A DNA stretch of 64,000 bases from Streptomyces sp. TP-A0874 (GTDB lineage: Bacteria; Actinomycetota; Actinomycetes; Streptomycetales; Streptomycetaceae): assembly GCF_001748085.1 (NCBI RefSeq), contig NZ_BBZK01000013.1, positions 58,083 through 122,082 on the forward strand, read 5' to 3'. How positions within the stretch are numbered: the first letter of the stretch is position 1; every line of letters starts with the position of its first letter. A model generated the notes under the pieces. It did no database searches. It was given only the letters and a program-made list of their open reading frames with translations, and was not told where the DNA came from. Of the stretch, positions 16,543 through 25,039 are shown one piece after another. The position numbers and the translations under genes were made by a program.

Positions 16543-17781
16543 TCAGTTGCCCACGCGGCGGCGCAGGTCCTGGAAGGCCGTGTAGTTGGCGATCACCTCG
16601 ATCCGGCCGGGCGGAGCCTGCCGCACGGCCTCCTCGGCCGTCTCGCAGACCCGGAAGTCGAGCCCCGCGACCTCGAGGCGGACCGCCAGGTCCAACTTCC
16701 GTTCGCCGATCACCAGGATCGGGTGGCCGGCCAGGCGCGGATAGTCGACATCCCACAGCCAGGAGGTGTCCGTGCCGTCCGCGGGGCGGGCGTTGACCGA
16801 GAGGATCACCGGGGCGGGCGGCGGCTCGATCAGCGAGAACGTCTCCAACCAGCCGGCCGGGTTCTTCGCCAGCAGCAGCCGCAGTTCGCGCCCCTGGAAG
16901 GAGATGACGTCGTAGCGGCCGGCGACGGCCTGGACGTCGTACATCCGCTCCAGAGCGACCTGCGGCGGCACCCCGAAGACCGCGGCCACGGCGGCGGAGG
17001 TGGTGGCGTTGGCCTTGTTGGCCCGACCGGGGAGCTGGAGCCGGATCGGCCACGCCGATCCGTGCGGGTCCAGTACCGAGTCGCCGGAGAGGGCCCAGCT
17101 GGGCGCCGGCCGCCGGAAACCGCAGTCGGCGCAGAGCCAGTCGTCGTCGGGGCGCTGCAGGACCCCTCCGCAGGACGGGCAGGACCACGCGTCGTCCTTC
17201 CACTCCTGCCCCGCGGCGACCCAGATGACGTTGGGGGAGGAGGAGGCGGCCCAGACGATGAGCGGGTCGTCGCAGTTGGCGATGGTGATCGCCTTGTTGC
17301 CGGCCAGGCCCTCCCGCCACTTCTCGGCGAGCATCCGGGTCTCGCCGGCCCGGTCGAGCTGGTCGCGGGAGAGGTTGAGCAGGGCGATCGCCTTCGGGGT
17401 GACGTCCCGGGCGACCCCGGCGAGGTACTTCTCGTCGACCTCGATGACGCCGTACTTGGCGTCCGAACCTCCGGCGAGCGCGGAGGTGATGCCGGCCGGC
17501 ATGTTCGCGCCCAGCGCGTTGGAGACCACCGGGCCACTGGCCCGGAGCGCCTCGGCGATCAACCGGGTGGTGGTCGTCTTGCCGTTCGTCGCGGAGACCA
17601 GGACGACGTCGAGGTGCTGCGCCACCCGGGCCAGCAGGTCCGGGTCGAGCCGCAGCGCCACCTTGCCGCCGATCACCGATCCGCTGCCGCGGCCTGCCGC
17701 TCGGGATACCGCCGCCGCTGCCCTGCCCGCCGTCACGGCCAGTTTGGCTCGCGGCGACAACGGCTCCGTGTTGCCTGACAT
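16543..17781 (-). CDS. murT: Lipid II isoglutaminyl synthase, MurT (Mur ligase) subunit
   Basis: MurT is the ATP-dependent ligase partner of GatD. The 412 residues contain the Mur ligase P-loop SATNGKTTTTRLIAEAL (residues ~63-79) and EVDEKYL. A Cys4 zinc ribbon (CPSCGGVLQ...CADCGF, residues ~205-235) is inserted in the central domain, as in characterised MurT proteins. The C-terminal DUF1727 region contains NPAGWLETFSLI and IEVIANYTAFQDLR. GAGGAGGAGCAGGGACG precedes the ATG. The murT-gatD order and spacing are the usual ones. Confidence 0.93.
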   Translation of the reverse strand: MSGNTEPLSPRAKLAVTAGRAAAAVSRAAGRGSGSVIGGKVALRLDPDLLARVAQHLDVVLVSATNGKTTTTRLIAEALRASGPVVSNALGANMPAGITSALAGGSDAKYGVIEVDEKYLAGVARDVTPKAIALLNLSRDQLDRAGETRMLAEKWREGLAGNKAITIANCDDPLIVWAASSSPNVIWVAAGQEWKDDAWSCPSCGGVLQRPDDDWLCADCGFRRPAPSWALSGDSVLDPHGSAWPIRLQLPGRANKANATTSAAVAAVFGVPPQVALERMYDVQAVAGRYDVISFQGRELRLLLAKNPAGWLETFSLIEPPPAPVILSVNARPADGTDTSWLWDVDYPRLAGHPILVIGERKLDLAVRLEVAGLDFRVCETAEEAVRQAPPGRIEVIANYTAFQDLRRRVGN

Positions 17782-17976
17782 CGTCCCTGCTCCTCCTCGA
17801 ATCCCGCGCCGCAGCCCGCAGCCAGACCCGGTCCGCCGAGGAACGGACGCTCTCCACGCGCCGAATCGCCGGCCGGGAGGCTTCGGTCAGGCTCAGCCTA
17901 CCGAGATCAACTGCCCATCCCGAACCCCGCCACCCGCCGACTCGACGGCTCGCGGCCCATCCGTATCCTTCTCCGC

Positions 17977-18519
17977 ATGCGACACGGCGGGATCCCCGGC
18001 AGCTCAGGGTCGGTGCAGGCGCTGCGGCGGTACGGCGATCCGGTGCTCCGTCAGCCGTGCGCCGAGGTCACCGAGTTCGGCGCGGCCCTGAGCGGACTCA
18101 TCGAGAACATGTACGCGACCATGTACGCGGCGCGCGGCGTGGGACTGGCCGCCAACCAGGTCGGGGTGGCCCTGCGCGTGTTCGTCTACGACTGCCCCGA
18201 CGACGAGGACCGCCGCCACCTCGGACACGTGGTCAACCCCCGCCTGGTGGAGATCGGCGAGGAGTTGGTGGTCGGTGCGGAGGGATGCCTCTCGCTGCCG
18301 GGCGTCGAGGCGCGGACCCCCCGCTTCGACCACGCGGTCGTCGAGGGGGTGGACGCCACCGGTACGCCGGTCCGCGTCGCCGGCACCGGCTTCTTCGCGC
18401 GGTGCCTGCAACACGAGACGGACCATCTCGACGGCCTGGTCTACGCGGACCGGCTGAGTGGTTGGCGGCGGCGTCGGGTGCTCCGCTCAGCCGCCAGGGC
18501 ACACCGGGCGCGGAGCTGA
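17977..18519 (+). CDS. def: Peptide deformylase
   Basis: Removes the formyl group from nascent proteins. The 180-residue enzyme has all three motifs: GVGLAANQVG (motif 1), EGCLSLPG (motif 2, metal-binding Cys) and QHETDHLDG (motif 3, HExxH with the two His ligands and catalytic Glu). An Arg-rich C-terminal tail (GWRRRRVLRSAARAHRARS) extends past the domain. Streptomyces carry several def genes, so this is probably one paralogue. It is divergent from murT and convergent with the TetR gene at 18619. Confidence 0.95.
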   Translation: MRHGGIPGSSGSVQALRRYGDPVLRQPCAEVTEFGAALSGLIENMYATMYAARGVGLAANQVGVALRVFVYDCPDDEDRRHLGHVVNPRLVEIGEELVVGAEGCLSLPGVEARTPRFDHAVVEGVDATGTPVRVAGTGFFARCLQHETDHLDGLVYADRLSGWRRRRVLRSAARAHRARS

Positions 18520-18618
18520 GGACGGTTGCCGGGGGCTCCCTCCGCCGGGCGCCGGCGGACCGGCGTCCAAGTCCTCGCCCGCCCCGCTCCGCCGCGGCGG
18601 CGCCGTGCCGGCGGCGGC

Positions 18619-19308
18619 TCAGCCCCCGCTGGCGGCGGGCCGATCGCCCACCGCAGCCAGTCGGCCCCACAACAGGTCGGTGAGGTGCCCCACCAACTGC
18701 CCGCGCGGGAAAGGGCGCTCGCGGAGCCACCAGTCGCCGGCGGCGTACATCATGCCGACGATGCCGTGCCCCCAGGAACGCGCGGCTGCCTCGCCGTCGG
18801 GGCCGAGATCGATCCGTTCGATGACGACCTGGGCCAACTCCTCACCCATCCGCCGGAGCAGGGGAGCCGAGTGCCGCCCCGTCTCGAAGCCCTGTCCCGT
18901 GGCGCGGTCGTCGTCGCTCGGGTGCATCAGGAAGCGGTATACCTGCGGCCGTGCCTCGATCGCCGCCAGGTAGGTGTCCAGGGTGGCCTCGACCTGGGCC
19001 CGGCGCTCGGCCGGCGCGTCCAGCGCCGCGCGCAACCCGGCGAGCAGGGCGTTGGTGTGGCGTACGGCGAGAGCCCGGTACAGGCCGCTCTTGTCGCCGA
19101 AGTGCCGGTAGAGGATGGGTTTGGTGATGCCGGCCTCGGCGGCTATGGCGTTCATCGACGCGCCGGGACCGTCCCGCAGCACCACCCGGTCGGCCGCCTC
19201 CAGCAGCTGTCTTCGACGGCGCTCGGACGCCTCCTGCCTGACCGCTCGCTGGCTGGTCGCCGTCTCCCTCTCCATCGCCCGGGACCTCTCCTTCCTCACG
19301 TTGCCCAT
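18619..19308 (-). CDS. TetR-family regulator, probable repressor of adjacent acyl-CoA dehydrogenase
   Basis: A 229-residue protein. The helix-turn-helix at residues ~35-80 contains MNAIAAEAGITKPILYRHFGDKSGLYRAL. The C-terminal part is a TetR ligand domain with DTYLAAIEARPQVYRFLMHP. A second in-frame ATG at 19275, with GAAGGAGAGG upstream, could be the true start; the first 11 residues add nothing to the domain. It is divergent from the acyl-CoA dehydrogenase gene, and an inverted repeat (GGTAAC-N8-GTTACC) covers that gene's promoter. A fatty-acyl-CoA or related ligand is likely but not shown. Confidence 0.85.
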   Translation of the reverse strand: MGNVRKERSRAMERETATSQRAVRQEASERRRRQLLEAADRVVLRDGPGASMNAIAAEAGITKPILYRHFGDKSGLYRALAVRHTNALLAGLRAALDAPAERRAQVEATLDTYLAAIEARPQVYRFLMHPSDDDRATGQGFETGRHSAPLLRRMGEELAQVVIERIDLGPDGEAAARSWGHGIVGMMYAAGDWWLRERPFPRGQLVGHLTDLLWGRLAAVGDRPAASGG

Positions 19309-19387
19309 CGTTTCCCCACCACGCCTGACCAGTCGCTGCAGCGCAACGTAACACCAGACCAGCGGAGCGCTACCGGGGGCTGAGGAG

Positions 19388-19426
19388 TTGACATGCCCTA
19401 CTCGCTGGTAACAGACTTTGGTTACC
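19388..19426 (+). promoter_or_regulatory. Promoter and TetR-type operator of acyl-CoA dehydrogenase gene
   Basis: A near-consensus -35 TTGACA lies at 19388-19393. A weak -10 (CAGACT, 19412-19417) follows at 18-bp spacing. The inverted repeat GGTAAC (19407-19412), N8, GTTACC (19421-19426) spans the -10 and predicted start site, so a bound repressor would block RNA polymerase. A related GTTACG half-site on the other strand near 19348 may serve the regulator's own promoter. Promoter and operator are inferred from pattern. Confidence 0.6.
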
Positions 19427-19451
19427 GTAAGTAAGTGCAGGTGGAGGGGAT

Positions 19452-20687
19452 ATGGCGGAGTTCACGCTCGATCTCAACGAAGATCAGCGGGCAGTCCGGG
19501 ACTGGATCCACGGTTTCGCGGCCGAGGTCATTCGGCCGGCCGCGGCCGAATGGGACGAACGAGAGGAGACCCCCTGGCCCGTGATCCAGGAGGCGGCCAA
19601 GATCGGCCTGTACTCCCTGGACTTCTACGCCCAGCAGTACTTCGACCCCACCGGTCTCGGTATTCCGCTGACCATGGAGGAACTCTTCTGGGGCGACGCG
19701 GGTATCGGGCTGTCCATCGTGGGCACCGGCCTGGCCGCCGTCGGCGTCCTCGCCAACGGCACCGAGGAGCAGATCGGCACCTGGGTGCCCCAGATGTACG
19801 GCGACGCGCAGGACGTCAAGGTCGCCGCGTTCTGCTCCTCCGAACCCGACGCCGGATCCGACGTCGCGGCGATGCGCACCCGCGCTCGCTACGACGAGGC
19901 CAAGGACGAGTGGGTGCTGGGCGGCACCAAGACCTGGGCCACCAACGGAGGGATCGCCAACGTCCACGTCGTGGTCGCGGTCGTCGACCCGGAACTCGGC
20001 TCCAGGGGGCACGCCTCCTTCGTGATCCCGCCGGGCACGCCGGGCCTTTCCCAGGGCCAGAAGTTCCGCAAGCACGGAATCCGGGCCTCCCACACCGCGG
20101 AGGTCGTCCTGGAGGACGTCCGAGTCCCGGGACACTGCCTTCTCGGGGGCAAGGAGAAGCTCGACGAGCGGCTGGCCCGGGCCCGGGAGCGCCTGAAGAA
20201 CCCCGACAGCGGCGGGGAGAGGGTCAGGAACGCCGCCATGGCCACCTTCGAGGCCTCCCGCCCGGCCGTCGGAGCGCAGGCGGTCGGCATCGCCCGTGCC
20301 GCCTACGAGGTGGCCCTGGAGTACGCCAAGACCCGGGTGCAGTTCGGCCGGCCGATCATCGACAACCAGGGAGTCGCCTTCCAGCTCGCCGATATGCGCA
20401 CCCAGATCGACGCCGCCCGGCTGCTGGTCTGGCGCGCCTCCTGGATGGCGATGGCGGGCAAGCCGTTCACCTCCGCCGAGGGGTCCATGTCCAAGCTGTA
20501 CGCCGGTGAGGTGGCCAAGAAGGTCACCGCTCAGGCGATGCAGATCCTGGGCGGCAACGGCTACACCCGCGAGTACCCGGTGGAGCGTATGCACCGCGAC
20601 GCGGCGATCTACAGCATCTTCGAGGGGACGAGCGAGATCCAGCGGCTGGTCATCGCCCGCACCCTGTCCGGGATGCCGATCCGCTGA
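19452..20687 (+). CDS. Acyl-CoA dehydrogenase
   Basis: A FAD-dependent enzyme that introduces the alpha-beta double bond of acyl-CoA esters. The 411 residues show the N-terminal helical domain, the flavin strand segment CSSEPDAGSDVAAM, and VLGGTKTWATNGG. The C-terminal domain has TRVQFGRPIIDNQG and QILGGNGYTREYPVERM. The Glu in the IFEGTSEIQRL segment corresponds to the catalytic base of short/medium-chain enzymes. The start ATG has GTGGAGGGGAT upstream. Control by the divergent TetR gene is likely. Chain-length specificity cannot be read. Confidence 0.93.
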   Translation: MAEFTLDLNEDQRAVRDWIHGFAAEVIRPAAAEWDEREETPWPVIQEAAKIGLYSLDFYAQQYFDPTGLGIPLTMEELFWGDAGIGLSIVGTGLAAVGVLANGTEEQIGTWVPQMYGDAQDVKVAAFCSSEPDAGSDVAAMRTRARYDEAKDEWVLGGTKTWATNGGIANVHVVVAVVDPELGSRGHASFVIPPGTPGLSQGQKFRKHGIRASHTAEVVLEDVRVPGHCLLGGKEKLDERLARARERLKNPDSGGERVRNAAMATFEASRPAVGAQAVGIARAAYEVALEYAKTRVQFGRPIIDNQGVAFQLADMRTQIDAARLLVWRASWMAMAGKPFTSAEGSMSKLYAGEVAKKVTAQAMQILGGNGYTREYPVERMHRDAAIYSIFEGTSEIQRLVIARTLSGMPIR

Positions 20688-20688
20688 G

Positions 20689-20713
20689 CCGCCCGGCGTC
20701 GGCCGCCGGGCGG
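20689..20713. terminator. Hairpin terminator between convergent genes
   Basis: CCGCCCGGCG (20689-20698) pairs with CGCCGGGCGG (20704-20713) across a five-base loop, two bases after the acyl-CoA dehydrogenase stop. It sits between convergent genes and could act in both directions. Confidence 0.55.
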
Positions 20714-20736
20714 CCCCGGTGGGAAGCGGGTGGGCC

Positions 20737-21726
20737 TCAGGGCTCCACCACGATCTTCCTGCCCTGCCCGGAGCGGAACTGTTCCATCGCCTGGGGGTAC
20801 CGCTCCAGGGGCAGCCGGTGGCTGATGAAGACCTCCGGGTCCAGCACACCGGTGGCGAACAGCTCGGCGGCCCGCTCGTAGCTGTGCAGCACGGCCATCG
20901 AGCCGGTGATGGTGATCTCCTGGTTGTAGATCTTGTACGGCTCGATGGTGGCGGTGGTCGCGTAGTCGGAGACCCCGAACTGCAGGAAGGTGCCGGCCTT
21001 GGCCACCCGGCCGATCCCGTCCTGGATGGCCGCGGCGTTGCCGGTGGCGTCGATCACCACGTCCCAGCCCTGCGGCCGGTCCAACTCCTCGGCGCCGGCG
21101 GCGGCCCGGGAGCAGCCCAGCTGCCGAGCCGTGGCCAGCCGCTCCGGATTGACGTCGACGACGTCGACCGCCGCTGCCCCGGTGCGCTTGGCCAGTTCGA
21201 GCATCATCAGCCCCATGGTGCCCGAGCCGTAGATCAGCACCTGGGCGGCGAGTCGGCTGCCGAGCACGTCGTACCCGCGTACCGCGCAGGAGAGCGGCTC
21301 GATGAGCGCGGCGTCGGCCACCGACACGTGGTCCGGGAGCCGTACGCAGTTGGCCACCGGAGCGACCGCGTACTCAGCGGCGCCGCCGGAGACGGTCACC
21401 CCGATCGCCGCCCACCGGTCGCACAGGTTGTTGTGCCCCGAACGACAGTAACGGCACTCGTAGCAGTACAGCGACGGGTCGACCGCGACCCGGTCGCCCA
21501 GGGCGAGTTCGCTCACCTCGCTGCCGAGGCCCACGACCTCACCGGCGAACTCGTGTCCGGGGACGATCGGCAGGGTCGGCGCGAACTCGCCCTGCAGAAT
21601 GTGCAGATCGGTGCCGCAGAGGCCGCAGGCCGCCACGTCCACCACGACTTCCCGCGGGCCCGGGGTGGGGTCGGGGACGGTGGTGAGCGTTACCTTGCCG
21701 GGGGCTTCGATGAGTGCGGCCCTCAT
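20737..21726 (-). CDS. Zinc-dependent alcohol/polyol dehydrogenase
   Basis: A medium-chain dehydrogenase of 329 residues. Catalytic-zinc motifs are CGLCGTDLH and GHEFAGEV; the structural-zinc lobe is CYECRYCRSGHNNLC (four Cys). The NAD fold is marked by LIYGSGTMGLMMLELAKRTGA. The Asp that follows (VVDVNPERL) suggests NAD rather than NADP. It is the last gene of the polyol ABC operon, and its ATG overlaps the preceding permease stop by 4 bp, so it probably oxidises the imported sugar alcohol. The frame remains open far upstream in another gene's region; that extension is spurious. Confidence 0.92.
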   Translation of the reverse strand: MRAALIEAPGKVTLTTVPDPTPGPREVVVDVAACGLCGTDLHILQGEFAPTLPIVPGHEFAGEVVGLGSEVSELALGDRVAVDPSLYCYECRYCRSGHNNLCDRWAAIGVTVSGGAAEYAVAPVANCVRLPDHVSVADAALIEPLSCAVRGYDVLGSRLAAQVLIYGSGTMGLMMLELAKRTGAAAVDVVDVNPERLATARQLGCSRAAAGAEELDRPQGWDVVIDATGNAAAIQDGIGRVAKAGTFLQFGVSDYATTATIEPYKIYNQEITITGSMAVLHSYERAAELFATGVLDPEVFISHRLPLERYPQAMEQFRSGQGRKIVVEP

Positions 21727-22595
21727 TTGACGGCTCCAAGAGACAGGCCCTGGACGAGTTTGTCCTGGGCGGCGAACCCGGCGACGAGCACCGGCAGGGA
21801 GATGACGACCGACGCGGCACACAGCTGGGCCAGGAACAGCCCCTGACTGGTGACGAAGGTGGTCAGGAAGACCGGCGCGGTCTGGGCGACCACCGCGGTC
21901 AGCACACGGGCGAAGAGCAGCTCGTTCCAGCTGAAGATGAAGCAGATCAACGCGGTCGCGGCGATGCCGGGACCGACCACCGGCGCCACCACCCGGGTGA
22001 GGACGGCCGGCAGCCGTGCCCCGTCGATCTGCGCCGCCTCGATCAACGAGTCCGGCACGTCGGCGAGGAAGGACTGCAGCATCCACACCGCGATGGGCAG
22101 GTTCATCGAGGTGTACAGGAGGACCAGCAGCCAGATGTTGTCGAGCAACCCGGTGTTCTTGGCGAACAGGAAGATCGGCAGGAGCCCGGCGACCACCGGC
22201 AGCATCTTCGTGGACAGGAAGAAGAAGAGCACGTCGGTCCACTTCTTCACCCGGCGCAGCGAGAGCGCGTAGGCCGCCGGCAGTGCCAGCACCAGCACCA
22301 GCAGGGTGGAGGCGGTGCTCGCCCACAGCGAGTTGAGGAGCGGCGGCCAGGGGCTCCCTCCACCGCCGGAGCCGAAGAACTGGCGGTAGGCGTCCAGCGT
22401 GAGCGGCGCGGCCAGCGAGGGCGGGCTGGTCGCCGCGTCCGGCTCGGAGTGGAAGGAGGTCAGCACCATCCAGACCATGGGTAGGACGAACAGCACCCCG
22501 ACCACCCAGGTGAGCAGGGTGAGGGCGGCACCGCGGCGGCGGCCGCGGACCAGGGCGGGCGCGTTCGGCGGTACGGATTCCGTCGGGATGCTCAC
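21723..22595 (-). CDS. Carbohydrate ABC transporter permease (MalG type)
   Basis: A GTG at 22595, overlapping the upstream permease stop by 4 bp, gives 290 residues with six transmembrane segments. The EAA loop that contacts the ATPase reads EAAQIDGARLPAVLTRVVAPVVGP (key residues EAA, G, P). The N-terminus (SIPTESVPPNAPALVRG) is polar. MalG-type permeases pair with a MalF-type partner, encoded by the preceding gene. The frame is open to 22985, but that section lies inside the neighbour and is not hydrophobic. Confidence 0.92.
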   Translation of the reverse strand: MSIPTESVPPNAPALVRGRRRGAALTLLTWVVGVLFVLPMVWMVLTSFHSEPDAATSPPSLAAPLTLDAYRQFFGSGGGGSPWPPLLNSLWASTASTLLVLVLALPAAYALSLRRVKKWTDVLFFFLSTKMLPVVAGLLPIFLFAKNTGLLDNIWLLVLLYTSMNLPIAVWMLQSFLADVPDSLIEAAQIDGARLPAVLTRVVAPVVGPGIAATALICFIFSWNELLFARVLTAVVAQTAPVFLTTFVTSQGLFLAQLCAASVVISLPVLVAGFAAQDKLVQGLSLGAVK

Positions 22596-23569
22596 GCCCG
22601 GGACACCTCCTCGCTGAAGAGGGACGAGACGACCCGCAGGGCGAAGGTCGCGATGACGATGGAGCCGATCACCACGAGCACGCCGGCGGCCGAGGCCAAC
22701 CCGTACTCGTGGGCCTGGTAGAAGGTCTGGTAGACGGTGTAGGGCAGGTTCGCGGTGCCGAGCCCGCCGGAGGTGATGGTGAAGACGGCGTCGAAGTTCT
22801 GCACGATGTAGATCGACCCGAGCAGCACCCCCAACTCCAGGTAGCGGCGCAGATGCGGGAGGGTGAGGTAACGGAAGATCTGCCAGCTCCCCGCGCCGTC
22901 CAGCCGGGCCGCCTCCACCGTCTCCAGCGGCCTGCTCTGCAACCCGGCGAGCAGGATCAGCATCATGAACGGCGTCCACTGCCAAACCAGGGAGGCCTCT
23001 ACGGCCAGCAGCGGCATCGAGGAGATCCAGTCCGGCTGCGGCGGATCGGCGCCGAAGAGCTCCGCCACCCAGACCAGCGAGCCGTTCAGCAGGCCGTACT
23101 CGGGGTTGTACAGCACGTGCTTCCAGAGCAGCGCCGCGGCCACCGGCACCAGCAGGAACGGTGCGATGAGCATGGTGCGCACCAGCCCCCGGCCGCGGAA
23201 CGAGCGGTCCAGCAGCAGTGCCAGCAGCAGCCCGAGCACCACACTGGCGATGACGACCGTCGCCGTCAGCAGGGCGGTGGTGAGGACGGAGCTGCGCAGG
23301 TCGGGATCGGTGGCCACCTCGCCGTAGTTCGACAGTCCGGCGAAGCTCCGGTTTCCTGGGGAGAAGGCGTTCCAGTCGAAGAACGAGATCACCAGGGTGG
23401 TGACGAAGGGCAGCTGGGTGACGATGATCAGGAAGACCAGGGCCGGCAGCAGCGGGGCCCGGGTCACCCAGGCCTTGAGCCGGTCGGACTTCCCGGAGCC
23501 GGCCCGAGGGGGTTCCCCGGAGGCCGGAGCGACCGTGCGCGGAGCGGGGTCCGCCAGTGGGGTACTCAT
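22592..23569 (-). CDS. Carbohydrate ABC transporter permease (MalF type)
   Basis: A 325-residue membrane protein with a ~30-residue Pro/Arg-rich cytoplasmic N-terminus and six transmembrane segments starting LLPALVFLIIVTQLPFV. The EAA loop reads EAARLDGAGSWQIFRYLTLPHLR. Conserved DWNAFSPGNRSFAGLSNY matches polyol/mannitol-sorbitol family permeases. The ATG overlaps the last base of the binding-protein stop (TGATG). Neither permease gene is accompanied by an ATPase gene; Streptomyces often share MsiK for such systems. Confidence 0.92.
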   Translation of the reverse strand: MSTPLADPAPRTVAPASGEPPRAGSGKSDRLKAWVTRAPLLPALVFLIIVTQLPFVTTLVISFFDWNAFSPGNRSFAGLSNYGEVATDPDLRSSVLTTALLTATVVIASVVLGLLLALLLDRSFRGRGLVRTMLIAPFLLVPVAAALLWKHVLYNPEYGLLNGSLVWVAELFGADPPQPDWISSMPLLAVEASLVWQWTPFMMLILLAGLQSRPLETVEAARLDGAGSWQIFRYLTLPHLRRYLELGVLLGSIYIVQNFDAVFTITSGGLGTANLPYTVYQTFYQAHEYGLASAAGVLVVIGSIVIATFALRVVSSLFSEEVSRA

Positions 23570-24921
23570 CAGTCCCGGTACTCCTCTCCGACCTTCTCCG
23601 CCAACTTCTGCGACCTGCGGAGCGCCGACTGCACGGACTGCCTGCCGGCTATCGCGGCGCTGATCTCCTGGGAGACCTTCGTGCCGAGATCGGAGAACTC
23701 CGGAATGTCGACGAACTGGATGCCGATGGTCGGCCGCGGCTGCTTCCCCGGGTCACGTGGATCGGCGCTCGAGATGGAACGGCGGGTGACCTCCGAGAAG
23801 GCCGCCGACGCCTTGCGGTACTCGGGGTTCTCGTAGGTGGAGGCCCGTTTGCCGGCCGGGACGTTCTGCCAGCCGATCTCCTCGCCGACGAGCTCCTCGT
23901 ACTCCTTGCCGGAGGCCCAGGAGATGAACCTCCAGGCCTTGTCCGCCTTGCGGGAGACCTTCTGCATGCCCCAAGCCCAGGTGTAGAGCCACCCCGAACT
24001 GTCCGTCTCGGCGACCGGGGCCTGGACGTACCCGATCTTCCCCTTCACCGGTGATCCCGCCGCCTCCAGCGACCCCGCGGCAGCCGTGGCGTCGTACCAC
24101 ATGGCGGTCTTCCCCTGGGTGAGGTTGTTCAGGCACTCGGCGTACCCGGCCTGCGCCGCGCCCGCCTCGCCGTGCGAACGCACCAGGTCGACGTAGAACT
24201 CCGTCGCCTTGGTGAACGCCGGTGAGGTGAGTTGGGCCTCCCAGTCCTCCGTGAACCAGGTGCCGCCGAACGTGTTGACGACGGTGGTGAGCGGAGCGAT
24301 CAACTCGCCCCAGCCGGGCAGCCCGCGCAGGCAGATGCCCTTCATCCCCGGTCTGGCCCCGTGGGTCTTCGCCGCGAACTCCGCCACCTGTTTCCAGGTC
24401 GGACGGTCGGGCATGTCCAGACCCGCTTCCTCGAAGACGTCCTTGCGGTACATCAGGAAGGAAGACTCACCGTAGAAGGGCTGGCCGTAGAGCTTCCCGT
24501 CCTCGGCGGTGAGGGAGTCCCGCATCGGGCGCAGGATGTCGTCCTGGTCGAACTCCCTGTCCGCCTCGACGAACTCGTCCAGTGGGTGGAGCCAGTCGTT
24601 CTTGGCATAGAACGGGATTTCGAAGTTGCTGAGCGTGGCGACGTCGTACTGGCCCGCCTGGTTGGCGAAATCCTGGCTGATCTTGTCGCGCACGTCGTTC
24701 TCGGGGAGCACGGTGAACTTGACCTTGATGCCGGTCTCCGCGGTGAAGTGCTCCGCCGTCAGCTTCTGCAACTCGACCATCTGCGGGTTGTTCACCATCA
24801 GGACGTTGATGGTCTCCCGGTCGGAGCCGAGTCCGCCCGCCCCCGCGCAGCCGGTGAGCAGAGCACCCGAGGTCGCGGCCACCACCAGGGTTCGTATCAG
24901 ATGTCGTCGTCGATTCGGCAT
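23569..24921 (-). CDS. Carbohydrate ABC transporter substrate-binding lipoprotein
   Basis: The ATG at 24921 gives 450 residues with a lipoprotein signal: twin Arg residues (MPNRRRHLIRTL), a hydrophobic stretch, and the lipobox LLTGCAG (Cys at ~25). The mature protein is a family-1 solute-binding fold with AEHFTAETGIKVKFTVLPEND and WTYAWGMQKVSRKADKAW. Together with two permeases and a zinc dehydrogenase this resembles mannitol/sorbitol uptake operons of Streptomyces and rhizobia. The substrate is inferred, not proved. Confidence 0.92.
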   Translation of the reverse strand: MPNRRRHLIRTLVVAATSGALLTGCAGAGGLGSDRETINVLMVNNPQMVELQKLTAEHFTAETGIKVKFTVLPENDVRDKISQDFANQAGQYDVATLSNFEIPFYAKNDWLHPLDEFVEADREFDQDDILRPMRDSLTAEDGKLYGQPFYGESSFLMYRKDVFEEAGLDMPDRPTWKQVAEFAAKTHGARPGMKGICLRGLPGWGELIAPLTTVVNTFGGTWFTEDWEAQLTSPAFTKATEFYVDLVRSHGEAGAAQAGYAECLNNLTQGKTAMWYDATAAAGSLEAAGSPVKGKIGYVQAPVAETDSSGWLYTWAWGMQKVSRKADKAWRFISWASGKEYEELVGEEIGWQNVPAGKRASTYENPEYRKASAAFSEVTRRSISSADPRDPGKQPRPTIGIQFVDIPEFSDLGTKVSQEISAAIAGRQSVQSALRRSQKLAEKVGEEYRD

Positions 24922-25039
24922 GGGTTCTCCCAACCGCTCGTCTGAGCTGGTCGTGGGCCGGGGCGCTCCGGAGCGCGGGGCGGGCGGGGGGACACTTGGC
25001 ACTGCTGCCCGGGGGTGGGGCCGTCCCGGTGGACGCGGC

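Noticed and set aside
15694..17778. A very long plus-strand open frame opposite gatD and murT.
   Set aside because: Antisense shadow of two well-supported genes; composition is Arg/Gly/Pro/His-rich with no domain.
21723..22985. Long minus-strand frames that appear to fuse permease and dehydrogenase reading frames to extra N-terminal sequence.
   Set aside because: The extensions lie in other genes' frames, lack domain similarity and are explained by the low stop-codon frequency of high-GC DNA; real starts are at 21726 and 22595.
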